Source: Limnohabitans sp. TEGF004
GTDB taxonomy: Bacteria; Pseudomonadota; Gammaproteobacteria; Burkholderiales; Burkholderiaceae_C
Length of the DNA stretch: 64,000 nt
Reading direction: 5' to 3'
Assembly (NCBI RefSeq): GCF_027924965.1
Contig: NZ_AP027056.1
Coordinates: forward strand, 1,488,001-1,552,000
Of the stretch, positions 34,922 through 43,205 are shown in pieces; position 1 is the first letter of the stretch, and each line of letters begins with the position of its first letter. The translations under genes were made by a program, and so were the position numbers. The notes below the pieces were generated by a model, which was not told where the DNA came from, did no database searches, and saw only the letters and a program-made list of their open reading frames with translations.

Positions 34922-35985
34922 GGATGAACCTCCTCGCCCACACAAATGTTGCGGCGAATCCGAACTAAATGCTGCTCAAACAGTCGCGTGGATTCATCCC
35001 AACTGAAAGAGAGCGCTTGAACACGCGCTTCTGAGCGTGGCACTTTCAAAGCTTCCAAACTGGCATAAGCCAAGTCTTCGTGCAACACACCTCCCTTGCG
35101 TTGGTGCGGGTAGTCCGCATCAGGACGCAACACCTCTAAGGGGCCATCTACAGGGTAAGCGGCCACAGGTGTGCCGCAGGCCATGGCTTCGAGCATGACC
35201 AAGCCAAAGGTTTCATTGCGACTGGGAAACGTGAACACATCAGCACTGGCGTACACACGAGCCAGCTCATCCCTTGGCAAAACACCCAACCAGCGTACGT
35301 GGTGAAACTTGTCTTTCAGCTCTTTCTCAAGAGGTCCCACACCACACACCACTTTGCTGCCGTGCCAGGGCATGGCCAAAAAACTGTCGATATTTTTTTC
35401 ATACGACACACGCCCCACATACAAGGCAATCGGGCGAGGCAAATCATTGAGGTCAGGATGTTGAGCAACCGTGTCTGCATAGCCAAACAAACGCATGTCT
35501 ACACCGTGCGTCCAGCTGCGTAAATTTTTGAAACCCCAAGCATCTAACAAACGCATCACACCTTGCGTAGGAACCAACACACCTGCCGATGGTTTATGAA
35601 AGCGACGGAAGATGGCATAACCTAGCCAAAGCGGTATGCGCAAAGCTGCTTTCAACACTTCAGGAAATCGGGTGTGGAATGCCGTGGTGAACGGAAAACC
35701 ATACTTCAAGCAATACTTTCGCGCAGCCCAACCCAAAGGCCCCTCGGTCGCCACATGAATCACATCAGGCTCAAATGCATCCAATTGGCGTGCCAACTGT
35801 GGATAAGGTTTGACGGCCAAATCAATGCCCGCATAACCGGGACAAGGCCGCGTTTTGAATAAATCAGGATGAATCACCTCCACCACATGACCTTTGGCGT
35901 TGAGCTGATCCACCAGCTCTACCAAAGTAGTCACCACACCGTTAATTTGGGGACGCCATGCGTCGGTGATGAGGGCAATTTTCAT
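34918..35985 (-). CDS. Agt-like diacylglycerol glycosyltransferase (GT4)
   Basis: A 355-residue GT-B enzyme. Its N-terminus IALITDAWRPQINGVVTTLVE, the HVATEGPLGWAARKYCLKYG segment and the donor site FPSRNETFGLVMLEAMACG match SqdX/Agt-type glycolipid synthases. It overlaps the PlcP-like gene by 4 bp. The same agt-plcP pairing makes glucosyl- or glucuronosyl-diacylglycerol in phosphate-starved Alphaproteobacteria. The acceptor is therefore probably diacylglycerol and the donor UDP-glucose or UDP-glucuronate (ugd is nearby). Donor choice cannot be read from sequence. Confidence 0.8.
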   Translation of the reverse strand: MKIALITDAWRPQINGVVTTLVELVDQLNAKGHVVEVIHPDLFKTRPCPGYAGIDLAVKPYPQLARQLDAFEPDVIHVATEGPLGWAARKYCLKYGFPFTTAFHTRFPEVLKAALRIPLWLGYAIFRRFHKPSAGVLVPTQGVMRLLDAWGFKNLRSWTHGVDMRLFGYADTVAQHPDLNDLPRPIALYVGRVSYEKNIDSFLAMPWHGSKVVCGVGPLEKELKDKFHHVRWLGVLPRDELARVYASADVFTFPSRNETFGLVMLEAMACGTPVAAYPVDGPLEVLRPDADYPHQRKGGVLHEDLAYASLEALKVPRSEARVQALSFSWDESTRLFEQHLVRIRRNICVGEEVHP

Positions 35986-36752
35986 GCGGCTTTAGCCAAT
36001 TGAGGTTTTTCTAAAACCATCGGCTCGGTTTTCCAATACAGCAATGACAGCTCACCTTGTGCGTTCTCGACCAATGCACTACGGCTTTCCACCCAGTCAC
36101 CATCGTTGCAATACAACACGCCATTCACATCGCGAATTTCAGCACGGTGGATATGCCCACACACCACACCTTGATAGCCTTGTTTGGCGGCTTCATGGGC
36201 AACTGCATTCTCAAAATCAGTGACGTAGTTCAAGGCTTTTTTCACCTTGTGCTTCAAGTAAGCCGAGAGCGACCAATACGGCAAACCCAAACGACCGCGC
36301 ATGTTGTTCAAGTAACGGTTCAGCTTGAGTGTGAACTCATACAAATAGTCACCCACATACGCGAGCCACTTGGCTTGTTGCACCACCGCATCAAAGTAGT
36401 CGCCATGGATCACCCAGAGCTGACGACCATCCGCCGTTTTATGCACAGCCTCTTCCACCACTTCGATGCCGCCAAAATGGTGGTCTAAGAAATGCCGTGC
36501 AAATTCATCGTGGTTTCCCGGCACATAAATGACACGGCAACCTTTACGCGCCTTGCGCAATAACTTTTGAATCACATCGTTGTGTGCTTGGGGCCAATAC
36601 CAACGGCGACGCAATTGCCAGCCATCAATGATGTCGCCCACCAGATACAAATAGTCGCTGGTGTTCTCCTTCAAGAAGTCCAACAAAGCGTCGGCTTGGC
36701 ATCCAGGTGTACCCAGGTGCAAATCGGAGATGAAGATGGCTCTGTAATGCAT
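35982..36752 (-). CDS. plcP: PlcP-like metallophosphoesterase (UDP-diacylglucosamine diphosphatase family)
   Basis: A 256-residue calcineurin-type phosphoesterase. All metal motifs are present: SDLHLG, VGDIIDGWQ, PGNHDE, IHGDYFD and CGHIHRAEI. Sequence tools would call it an LpxH-like UDP-2,3-diacylglucosamine hydrolase. However, its place between olsB-like and agt-like genes matches PlcP, the phospholipase C that cuts headgroups from phosphatidylethanolamine and phosphatidylglycerol under phosphate starvation. The start ATG overlaps the olsB stop by one base (TGATG); a TTG codon just upstream is possible. Phospholipase activity is inferred from context. Confidence 0.8.
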   Translation of the reverse strand: MHYRAIFISDLHLGTPGCQADALLDFLKENTSDYLYLVGDIIDGWQLRRRWYWPQAHNDVIQKLLRKARKGCRVIYVPGNHDEFARHFLDHHFGGIEVVEEAVHKTADGRQLWVIHGDYFDAVVQQAKWLAYVGDYLYEFTLKLNRYLNNMRGRLGLPYWSLSAYLKHKVKKALNYVTDFENAVAHEAAKQGYQGVVCGHIHRAEIRDVNGVLYCNDGDWVESRSALVENAQGELSLLYWKTEPMVLEKPQLAKAA

Positions 36753-37600
36753 CAAGCGCCTAAGAAGTGTTTGCGATAGCGCGGCGGCATGTCGTTGATC
36801 TTCATCAACATCGGCAAGTCAGCGGTATTGAAATCTGGGTCCCATGCAGGGGCGCCCAACACTTTCGCACCCAAACGCAAATAACCTTTGATGAGCGCGG
36901 GCGGCTCAAATGCAGGGTTGACTTCCCACTGCTCCACAGGCAACGCCAAACGTGGTGTCACTTGGTTTTCAACACCAGCCAGGTGTGTTTTCTTCAACTG
37001 ATGCCAAATGCTTGCGGCGACTTCACCACTCACCACACCTTGGTGGAGCATGGGAATACTGGCGCACCCAATCATCACATCCAGTTTGTTACGCACCATG
37101 AACTCAGCCAGCGCGCCCCACAAAGCCATGATGACGCCACCATGTCGATGATCCGGATGCACACAGCTACGCCCCAACTCAACCATGCGTTCGCGGTATT
37201 GACGCAAGCGGGTCAAATCGAATTCCAAATCAGAATACGTGCTGCCAATGCGTTTGGCTTGTGCAGGTGTCAGCACGCGGTAGGTACCGATGACTTGCTC
37301 AGTCACATCGTCGCGGATGATGAGGTGTTCACAAAAATCATCGAACAAATCAATGTCATGACCTGGAATGCTGTCTTTCAAACGCGCACCCATCTCGGTG
37401 GCAAACACGTCATAACGCAGACGCTGCGCCTCACGCACCTCGTCTTGGTGCTTGGCCCACTCAACAATCAGGGCTGGGCGAGCTTCAGTTTTTTGGGCCG
37501 TGACAGAAACTTTTTGAGCGTCAAGATCGTTTCGATGAAGCGACCCCCGAGGCATATCGATGAACGACAGCGGCATGGTGGGGTTTGGCAGTTCTTTCAT
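36752..37600 (-). CDS. olsB: OlsB-like ornithine N-acyltransferase (GNAT fold)
   Basis: A 282-residue acyl-ACP-dependent N-acyltransferase of the OlsB type, which attaches a 3-hydroxy fatty acid to ornithine or another amino acid to form the lyso-aminolipid. Family pattern: EAQRLRYDVFATEMGARL, HDIDLFDDFCEHLIIRD, ELGRSCVHPDHRHGGVIMAL and the C-terminal PALIKGYLRLGAKVLGAP. The ATG at 37600 has AAGGAG five bases upstream. The gene leads the olsB-plcP-agt operon and is preceded by a Pho box; the OlsA-like partner is divergent. The amino acid could be ornithine, glutamine or other. Confidence 0.83.
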   Translation of the reverse strand: MKELPNPTMPLSFIDMPRGSLHRNDLDAQKVSVTAQKTEARPALIVEWAKHQDEVREAQRLRYDVFATEMGARLKDSIPGHDIDLFDDFCEHLIIRDDVTEQVIGTYRVLTPAQAKRIGSTYSDLEFDLTRLRQYRERMVELGRSCVHPDHRHGGVIMALWGALAEFMVRNKLDVMIGCASIPMLHQGVVSGEVAASIWHQLKKTHLAGVENQVTPRLALPVEQWEVNPAFEPPALIKGYLRLGAKVLGAPAWDPDFNTADLPMLMKINDMPPRYRKHFLGA

Positions 37601-37666
37601 GATTGCTCCTTGGTAAATCAATGCGCTGATTCTTATCAGGGCATGTGAATTAACCGCGAAGATTGC

Positions 37667-37684
37667 GTGAAATATTCGTGACAA
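37667..37684 (-). promoter_or_regulatory. Pho box for the olsB-plcP-agt operon
   Basis: Minus strand: TTGTCAC and ATTTCAC separated by GAAT (11-bp period), 67-84 bp before the olsB start. The -10 hexamer at the expected distance is poor (CGGTTA). Confidence 0.55.
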
Positions 37685-37696
37685 AACAGCATCACA

Positions 37697-37714
37697 CATT
37701 CACCAATTTGTCAT
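37697..37714 (+). promoter_or_regulatory. Pho box and near-leaderless promoter for olsA
   Basis: CATTCAC and TTGTCAT are separated by CAAT (11-bp period). A TATGCT hexamer follows exactly 10 bp downstream (37725-37730), which places the transcript start only a few bases before the olsA ATG at 37743. Confidence 0.6.
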
Positions 37715-37742
37715 ACACCAAGCCTATGCTCATCAGCCAACT

Positions 37743-38486
37743 ATGCTGATTAAATATTTAAGACTCGTACACGCCTTTGGTCGCGCCTTCTGGATTTTGT
37801 GGGTCAAGTTCCCGCGACTGAGCCGCGACACCAAGCTTGAAGAAATCAAAGCTTGGTCTCAACACACATTAAAAATTCTTGGCATTCAGGTTGTTCACGA
37901 AACCGCACTGACACAGATTGAGCAATCTGAGGCCCCTCTCATGTTCGTGGCCAATCATGTGTCTTGGGTAGATGCGCTCATCATTCAATCCATTCAACCC
38001 AGCATCTTTGTGGCAAAGGCTGAGGTCAAGCGTTGGCCCATCGTTGGCAGCATTGCGACAGCATGCGGCGTGGTGTTTGTCGACCGAGGTTCACCCAGCT
38101 CTGCACGTCGCATGGTGGATGATGTGTCAAGCGCACTGCATCACGGCTATTGCGTCGCAGGTTTTCCAGAAGGCACCAGCAGCGAGGGCCGCGCAGTCAG
38201 TTTGTTTCATGCCAATTTATTTGAGGCAGCCATCAACTACCATATCCAAATTCAACCCTTGGCAATTCGCTACACTCATCCACACACAGGAGCGTTGTGT
38301 TTGAAGGCGGCTTTCATTGATGACATTGGTTTTGTGCAGTCGCTGCACCAAGTGATGACTTCTCAAGGTATTCATGCCAAAGTTCATGCAGGTGAGATGC
38401 TGTCACCGCAAGGACATTCGCGCAGAACCTTGGCGCATTTGTCGCATCGCAGTGTCAGCAATCAACTGGAAATGCTCAACGCATAA
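37743..38486 (+). CDS. olsA: OlsA/PlsC-like 1-acyl-glycerol-3-phosphate (O-)acyltransferase
   Basis: A 247-residue PlsC-family acyltransferase. The catalytic NHVSWVDA (NHx4D) motif lies near residue 73 and the FPEGTSS motif near 139, with the VDRGSPSSARRMVDDV block between. A hydrophobic N-terminal helix would anchor it in the membrane. Divergence from an olsB-like gene across two facing Pho boxes suggests it O-acylates the lyso-ornithine lipid (OlsA role) rather than serving as housekeeping PlsC. Its last 11 bases overlap the convergent TRAP permease gene. Confidence 0.83.
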   Translation: MLIKYLRLVHAFGRAFWILWVKFPRLSRDTKLEEIKAWSQHTLKILGIQVVHETALTQIEQSEAPLMFVANHVSWVDALIIQSIQPSIFVAKAEVKRWPIVGSIATACGVVFVDRGSPSSARRMVDDVSSALHHGYCVAGFPEGTSSEGRAVSLFHANLFEAAINYHIQIQPLAIRYTHPHTGALCLKAAFIDDIGFVQSLHQVMTSQGIHAKVHAGEMLSPQGHSRRTLAHLSHRSVSNQLEMLNA

Positions 38487-40281
38487 ATGTGGCCATCAAA
38501 CTTGGTAAACCTGTGGCCAACAGCGGCAGCCAAGAAATCAGCAAGGTGCCCACAAAGATAGCCACCAAGGCAGGGGCCACAGAAGCAGCCACGGTACGAA
38601 TGGGTTGCTTGAACACCGCAGAGGCAAAGTAAATATTCATCCCTGCAGGTGGACACAGGAAGCCCATCTCCATGTTGGCCAAAAAGATGATGCCAAAGTG
38701 CACAGGGTCAATGCCATAGCTGATGGCCAAGGGCAGCAACAAAGGCACCAACACCACAATGGCCGCATAGATTTCCATCAAGGCACCTGCGGCAAACAAG
38801 AACACATTGAGCGCCAACAAAAACACCCACTTGTTTTGCGTGACGCTTTGTACCCACTCGGTCGCTAAGTCTGGAATGCCTGCATCGACCAAATAATTGG
38901 TCAAGCCCAAAGCCATGCCCAAAATCAACATCACACCGCCAATGATTTGGGTGCATTGCGACAAACACGCGCCGAGTTTCTGCGCATCTAACTCTCGGTG
39001 TGCCCACGCCTGCGTGAGCACGGCATACATCGCGGTCAGCGCAGCACTCTCGGTGGGCGTGGCAAAGCCAGTGCCCAAAGAACCAATCGCCACGACGGGC
39101 GCCAACAACTCCCACTTCGCCACCCAAGCCGCATGGCGCAGAGTGGCCATGCTGAATGCGGGTCCGTCTGTGGAACGAGGGCGAATGACATCGCGGCGTA
39201 AATAGCCGCCAAAAATAAGCAAACACACCACCATCACCACCGCAGGCACGATGCCTGCTAAAAACATGGTGTTGATCGGCACACGCGCAATGATGGCGTA
39301 CATGATGAGTGGTACCGAGGGTGCCAACAACACCCCCAGTGCACTGGCGCTGGTGACCAAGCTGATGCCTTTGCGCTCTGGGTAGCCCACGCCTTGCAGC
39401 AAGGGCAACAACAAACCACCCAAGGCCAAAATCGTCACGCCACTGCCGCCCGTGAACGCCGTGAAGCATGAACACAACACCGTGGCGGCAATGACGGTGC
39501 CGGTTTTACCGCCACCAAATAACGCGACAAATACAGCACCCAAACGCTGTGCAGCCCCTGTGCCTGCAAATATCAACCCAGCCAACGTGAACAGCGGCAA
39601 CGCTGGCAACGACGGGTTGACCGTGATTTGGTAATGCGACAAAGCAATCGACGCCAATGGCAAACCATCTTGCCAAAACAAGGCCAATGCCAAACCACCC
39701 AGCACCGCAAAAATAGGGGCGCCAAACGACAGCATCAACACCAAACCTATGACCCAAGGCCAAAGCGGCAACGCTTCACCATCCAAGCTGTAAGCGAGGA
39801 CAACGCCCAACGCAGGCGCACACAACGCGAATAAGAACTGAGCGCCCACCTGCTGGCTGCAACGCGCCCCCAACTTCAGCCCTAACAGTGCAAAGCCCAC
39901 AGGCATCGTGGCTTGGAACCACCACACAGGCATGCCGTAAGCCAACATTTGTTCAGCCGACATTTCGCTGAACACCAATGCACCACTTGCCCATGCCAAC
40001 ACACCACAGACAACGGCAGCGCCAAACTGCCCCAGCGCATACAAACGCGGCACCATCACACCCAAGCTCGTCAAATGTCCAAAGCGCTCAGCCGCAATCG
40101 CACCCGACATGGCCATGATCAAACCCAAGTGCTGCACCACCACCGGTGCGTTATCAATGCCCTTGCCCATCAAAGGCCGAGACAAAATTTCGACCAACGG
40201 AATCACCGCCATCAAGGCCAAGGCCAAAGCGGCCAGACCGGCATCGGCCTGCGTCAAGCCACGGAGAAGTCGGCCCATCAT
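38476..40281 (-). CDS. dctM: TRAP transporter fused small/large permease (DctQM)
   Basis: A 601-residue fusion. Residues about 1-160 form the DctQ-like four-helix subunit (AALALALMAVIPLVEILSRP, MSGAIAAERFGHLTSLG). Residues about 165-590 are the DctM-type large permease, with FTGGSGVTILALGGLLLPLL and GFLCPPAGMNIYFASAVFK as family signatures. With the DctP-like binding protein and the TatT lipoprotein encoded upstream it forms a complete TRAP system. The binding-protein stop overlaps its start by 4 bp. The ligand is unknown; the T component suggests a hydrophobic one. Confidence 0.87.
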   Translation of the reverse strand: MMGRLLRGLTQADAGLAALALALMAVIPLVEILSRPLMGKGIDNAPVVVQHLGLIMAMSGAIAAERFGHLTSLGVMVPRLYALGQFGAAVVCGVLAWASGALVFSEMSAEQMLAYGMPVWWFQATMPVGFALLGLKLGARCSQQVGAQFLFALCAPALGVVLAYSLDGEALPLWPWVIGLVLMLSFGAPIFAVLGGLALALFWQDGLPLASIALSHYQITVNPSLPALPLFTLAGLIFAGTGAAQRLGAVFVALFGGGKTGTVIAATVLCSCFTAFTGGSGVTILALGGLLLPLLQGVGYPERKGISLVTSASALGVLLAPSVPLIMYAIIARVPINTMFLAGIVPAVVMVVCLLIFGGYLRRDVIRPRSTDGPAFSMATLRHAAWVAKWELLAPVVAIGSLGTGFATPTESAALTAMYAVLTQAWAHRELDAQKLGACLSQCTQIIGGVMLILGMALGLTNYLVDAGIPDLATEWVQSVTQNKWVFLLALNVFLFAAGALMEIYAAIVVLVPLLLPLAISYGIDPVHFGIIFLANMEMGFLCPPAGMNIYFASAVFKQPIRTVAASVAPALVAIFVGTLLISWLPLLATGLPSLMATFMR

Positions 40282-41303
40282 TTGGTTTTGCCTGCGCGGT
40301 AAGCCTTCAAGTGGCGAAACACTTCGTCAAAGGTATCCGCAGGCACCAAAGTCCCGCGAATGCGTGGGTAGAGTTTTTCGGCCAAGTCGTTCCATGCGCG
40401 CATTTGCTCGGCATTGGGCTTGTTGACCACCAAGCCTCGCTTTTTCATGGCGTCCACGGCTTCTTCGACTTCTTGGCGCGCTTTGGCACGAAGTTGCGCA
40501 CCCGCTTTGTCACTGGCGACACGCACCGCGGCTTGCGCTTCGGGCGTCATGTCGTCCCACGATTTCTTTGTGACCACCAATGCACCCACGATCGGCGCCC
40601 AGTTGATTTCCAACATGTTGGGCGCCATGGTGTAGACCTGACTGGCCAAGGCAAAGTAAGGCGTGGATGGCACCACATTGATCATGCCCGTTTGCACCGA
40701 CGGCAAGATGTCGCTGGTTTCTAGGGGCACAGGCGTGTAACCCATGCTCTTCATGATTTCTTGCTGGTCGGCCTCACCGCCCCATGCAAAGAATTTCATT
40801 TTTTGATAGTCCTCAGGTTTGAAGGCGGGGTCTTTCGAGAAGAAACGCACCCAGCCCGCATCACCCCAAGCCAACACGACAAACCCTTTGTCGAGGAATT
40901 TTTTCTCCATGGCGGGGCGCATTTTTTCGCGTACATAGTCCACCTCTTCCCACGACTTGAACAGCAATGGCATGGATTGCAAGGCCGAAATTGACGGCTC
41001 AATTTCACGCAACCCCACCACCGACAGCAAGGCCCCTTGCAACTGACCAATGCGCATGCGGCGAGCCAACTCGGTCTCACCGCCTTGACTGCCATCGGGA
41101 TACACCACAAACTTGGCATTGCCACCTTGGGCCACACGCCACGCCTCACCCACTTCCATCAATTGGCGGTGGTACAGCGAATTTTTAGGTGCCAAGGTCC
41201 CCAAGCGCAACTGCTTGTCAGGGGCCGCCCAGCAGGCTGTTTGGCTGCCTACCAAACCGACAACAACGCACACTTGTAAAAACGATTTCATCAATTGAGA
41301 CAT
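40278..41303 (-). CDS. TRAP transporter substrate-binding protein (DctP/TatP type)
   Basis: A 341-residue periplasmic binding protein of the DctP family. A signal peptide is clear (residues 1-27, hydrophobic stretch ending near ACWAAP). The mature part begins KQLRLGTLAPKNSLYHRQLM and contains VYPDGSQGGETELARRMRIG and DILPSVQTGMINVVPSTPYF, the DctP core. It is encoded between the TatT lipoprotein and the fused permease, the order expected for a TPAT (TRAP with TatT partner) transporter. The usual substrate-anchoring Arg region looks diverged, so a carboxylate ligand is not assured. Confidence 0.85.
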   Translation of the reverse strand: MSQLMKSFLQVCVVVGLVGSQTACWAAPDKQLRLGTLAPKNSLYHRQLMEVGEAWRVAQGGNAKFVVYPDGSQGGETELARRMRIGQLQGALLSVVGLREIEPSISALQSMPLLFKSWEEVDYVREKMRPAMEKKFLDKGFVVLAWGDAGWVRFFSKDPAFKPEDYQKMKFFAWGGEADQQEIMKSMGYTPVPLETSDILPSVQTGMINVVPSTPYFALASQVYTMAPNMLEINWAPIVGALVVTKKSWDDMTPEAQAAVRVASDKAGAQLRAKARQEVEEAVDAMKKRGLVVNKPNAEQMRAWNDLAEKLYPRIRGTLVPADTFDEVFRHLKAYRAGKTK

Positions 41304-41312
41304 TCAAATCTT

Positions 41313-42191
41313 TCAAAAAAGTTCATCCACGGATGAGAGCAACCATTGCGCACGCTCGCGCATCACTTCGTTTTGCAAACTGCGATGCGCATGGCTAATG
41401 GCCAGCGCTTGTTGCAGCAACTGTTCAAACTGCTTTCGGTCCTCCGCAGGCAATGCCACGCCCTCGGCCTTGGCCACCAGTGGGCCCGCTTCTTTGCCTT
41501 GGCCCAAGACGATCGCTTGATCGAAATAAGCCTGCACTTTGGGACGTGAGCCACCCACTTTGGCCGCTTCTAAAGTGCCCATCAAACTGGCCAATGCACC
41601 CTGCCCATACGTGGGGTCGGTTTGCCAAGCCAGCTCGGCCAATCGCATGGACAGCGGTAAATCAGCCACCAGATCTGGGTCATCTTTGGACATCGAAATC
41701 CAACCACCGAGTGAGGCCGCCGCCCAATAAGCCAAAGGCACTTGGGCCTTCGTCAATTGCAATGGGTTCTTGGCATCGGGTTTTCGCAAAGCGTCAGAAA
41801 AACCTGGGTGACTGCGCTCAAGCGCGGTCATCGCGTGACGATGTGCACGCGCATACAAACGGGCCGCACGTTCGCGCATGTCGGCAGCAACTTTGGGATT
41901 TTTGGTATCGATTTTTTCAGCATCAAACGCGACGAAGGCATAGGCGTATTGCGTGAACCCAGCAGACACCGACTCGGCCAACTTCAAATGGCCCGGTGTT
42001 TCTTTCAAGATGGACTCTGAAAACTTGAGATAAAAAGCACTGGCTTCACGTGCCAGTTGCAAATCATCTTCACTGGACATGGGTTGTGCCGATAGGGCTT
42101 GAGCCGTTTGGTCCACCACAAACGGACGAACGGCACATCCTGAAAACAAGAGTGAAAAAGCCAAAAGTGGAATTAGGCGAGAGTAAGTAAT
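41313..42191 (-). CDS. TRAP-associated lipoprotein TatT (T component)
   Basis: A helical, repeat-type protein of about 290 residues of the TatT family, known from Treponema pallidum as the lipoprotein partner of a TRAP binding protein. It is thought to form a channelled trimer for a hydrophobic ligand. A lipobox LFSGC is present near the start. No ATG lies in frame before it. TTG 42164 would leave too short a signal, whereas ATT 42191 with AGAGG seven bases upstream gives a normal one (TYSRLIPLLAFSLLFSGC). I therefore extend to 42191 with reserve. A Pho box precedes it. Confidence 0.78.
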   Translation of the reverse strand: MTYSRLIPLLAFSLLFSGCAVRPFVVDQTAQALSAQPMSSEDDLQLAREASAFYLKFSESILKETPGHLKLAESVSAGFTQYAYAFVAFDAEKIDTKNPKVAADMRERAARLYARAHRHAMTALERSHPGFSDALRKPDAKNPLQLTKAQVPLAYWAAASLGGWISMSKDDPDLVADLPLSMRLAELAWQTDPTYGQGALASLMGTLEAAKVGGSRPKVQAYFDQAIVLGQGKEAGPLVAKAEGVALPAEDRKQFEQLLQQALAISHAHRSLQNEVMRERAQWLLSSVDELF

Positions 42192-42247
42192 AAGAACACC
42201 TCTTCAGAGTCGGCCATGAACAGAATTCAAAAATGTAGATCTGTCAT

Positions 42248-42265
42248 GTGAATATTCGATGACAT
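42248..42265 (-). promoter_or_regulatory. Pho box upstream of the tatT-dctP-dctQM operon
   Basis: Minus strand: ATGTCAT and TATTCAC separated by CGAA (11-bp period), followed exactly 10 bp later by TACATT as -10. Its distance to the proposed start at 42191 leaves a leader of about 34 bases. Confidence 0.6.
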
Positions 42266-42320
42266 TGCGTCATCAAACTGAAACAGTGAATTGCCATGAT
42301 GTGCATAAAAGGAAATGACC

Positions 42321-43205
42321 ATGGCTGACAAACACCAACTGGATGAAGAACAAATTCAACGTCTGCGCGATGACCTCTTGGACACGCTGGACGAAGAGCT
42401 TGAAATGTCGATCGACGAAGAAGGCAGCAACACAGACCGCGTGAAATATTTCCGCGAATTGCTGCGTTTACAAGGCGAACTGGTCAAGCTGCAAGATTGG
42501 GTTGTGGCCACCAAACAAAAAGTGGTGATCTTGTTCGAAGGCCGCGACGCTGCGGGCAAAGGCGGTGTCATCAAACGCATCACCCAACGCCTCAATCCAC
42601 GCGTGTGCCGCGTAGCTGCCCTACCCGCCCCCAACGACCGCGAGCGTACGCAGTGGTACTTTCAGCGCTATGTGGCGCATCTGCCCGCTGCGGGCGAAAT
42701 TGTGTTGTTTGACCGCAGTTGGTACAACCGTGCAGGCGTAGAGCGTGTGATGGGCTTTTGCAACGACGACGAATACGAAGAATTTTTCCGTACCGTGCCT
42801 GAGTTTGAAAAAATGTTGGCACGCAGCGGTATCACACTCATCAAATACTGGTTCTCCATCACGGACGATGAACAACATGCGCGCTTCTTGGGGCGCATTC
42901 ACGACCCCTTGAAGCAGTGGAAGCTCAGCCCCATGGACTTAGAAAGCCGACGTCGCTGGGAAGACTACACCGTTGCCAAAGAAACCATGATTGAACGCAC
43001 ACATATCCCAGAAGCGCCATGGTGGGTCGTGCAAGCAGTTGACAAGAAAAGTGCGCGTCTAAATTGCATTCATCACTTGCTGACGCATTTCAACTATCAC
43101 GAAATCGCACATCCAGAAATTGAACTACCTGCGCGTGTACGAAATCCAGACTACATCCGCCATCCCGTACCAGACGACATGGTTGTTCCTGAAATCTATC
43201 CATGA
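42321..43205 (+). CDS. ppk2: Polyphosphate kinase 2 (PPK2)
   Basis: A 294-residue class-I-type PPK2, which uses polyphosphate to phosphorylate nucleoside di- or monophosphates. Walker A (FEGRDAAGKGG near residue 75), the lid (PAPNDRERTQWYFQRYVAHLP) and Walker B (LFDRSWYNRAGVERVMGFC) are intact. I chose the second in-frame ATG at 42321 because AAGGA lies seven bases before it and only one base before the first. dgkA overlaps its stop by 4 bp (ATGA). With ppk1 and ppx it completes a polyphosphate cycle inside the Pho region. Confidence 0.92.
   Translation: MADKHQLDEEQIQRLRDDLLDTLDEELEMSIDEEGSNTDRVKYFRELLRLQGELVKLQDWVVATKQKVVILFEGRDAAGKGGVIKRITQRLNPRVCRVAALPAPNDRERTQWYFQRYVAHLPAAGEIVLFDRSWYNRAGVERVMGFCNDDEYEEFFRTVPEFEKMLARSGITLIKYWFSITDDEQHARFLGRIHDPLKQWKLSPMDLESRRRWEDYTVAKETMIERTHIPEAPWWVVQAVDKKSARLNCIHHLLTHFNYHEIAHPEIELPARVRNPDYIRHPVPDDMVVPEIYP

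Noticed and set aside
35982..36752. Lipid A enzyme LpxH
   Set aside because: The fold and motifs fit, but coupling to olsB-like and agt-like genes behind a Pho box fits PlcP better; not excluded by sequence alone.
36767..37648. Open frame of 293 codons antisense to olsB
   Set aside because: His/Thr/Gln-rich shadow of a real gene with a strong ribosome site on the other strand.
42241..42320. Pho box facing ppk2 on the plus strand
   Set aside because: CTGTCAT is present at 42241, but no second half site lies 11 bp away on this strand; the good repeat there belongs to tatT.
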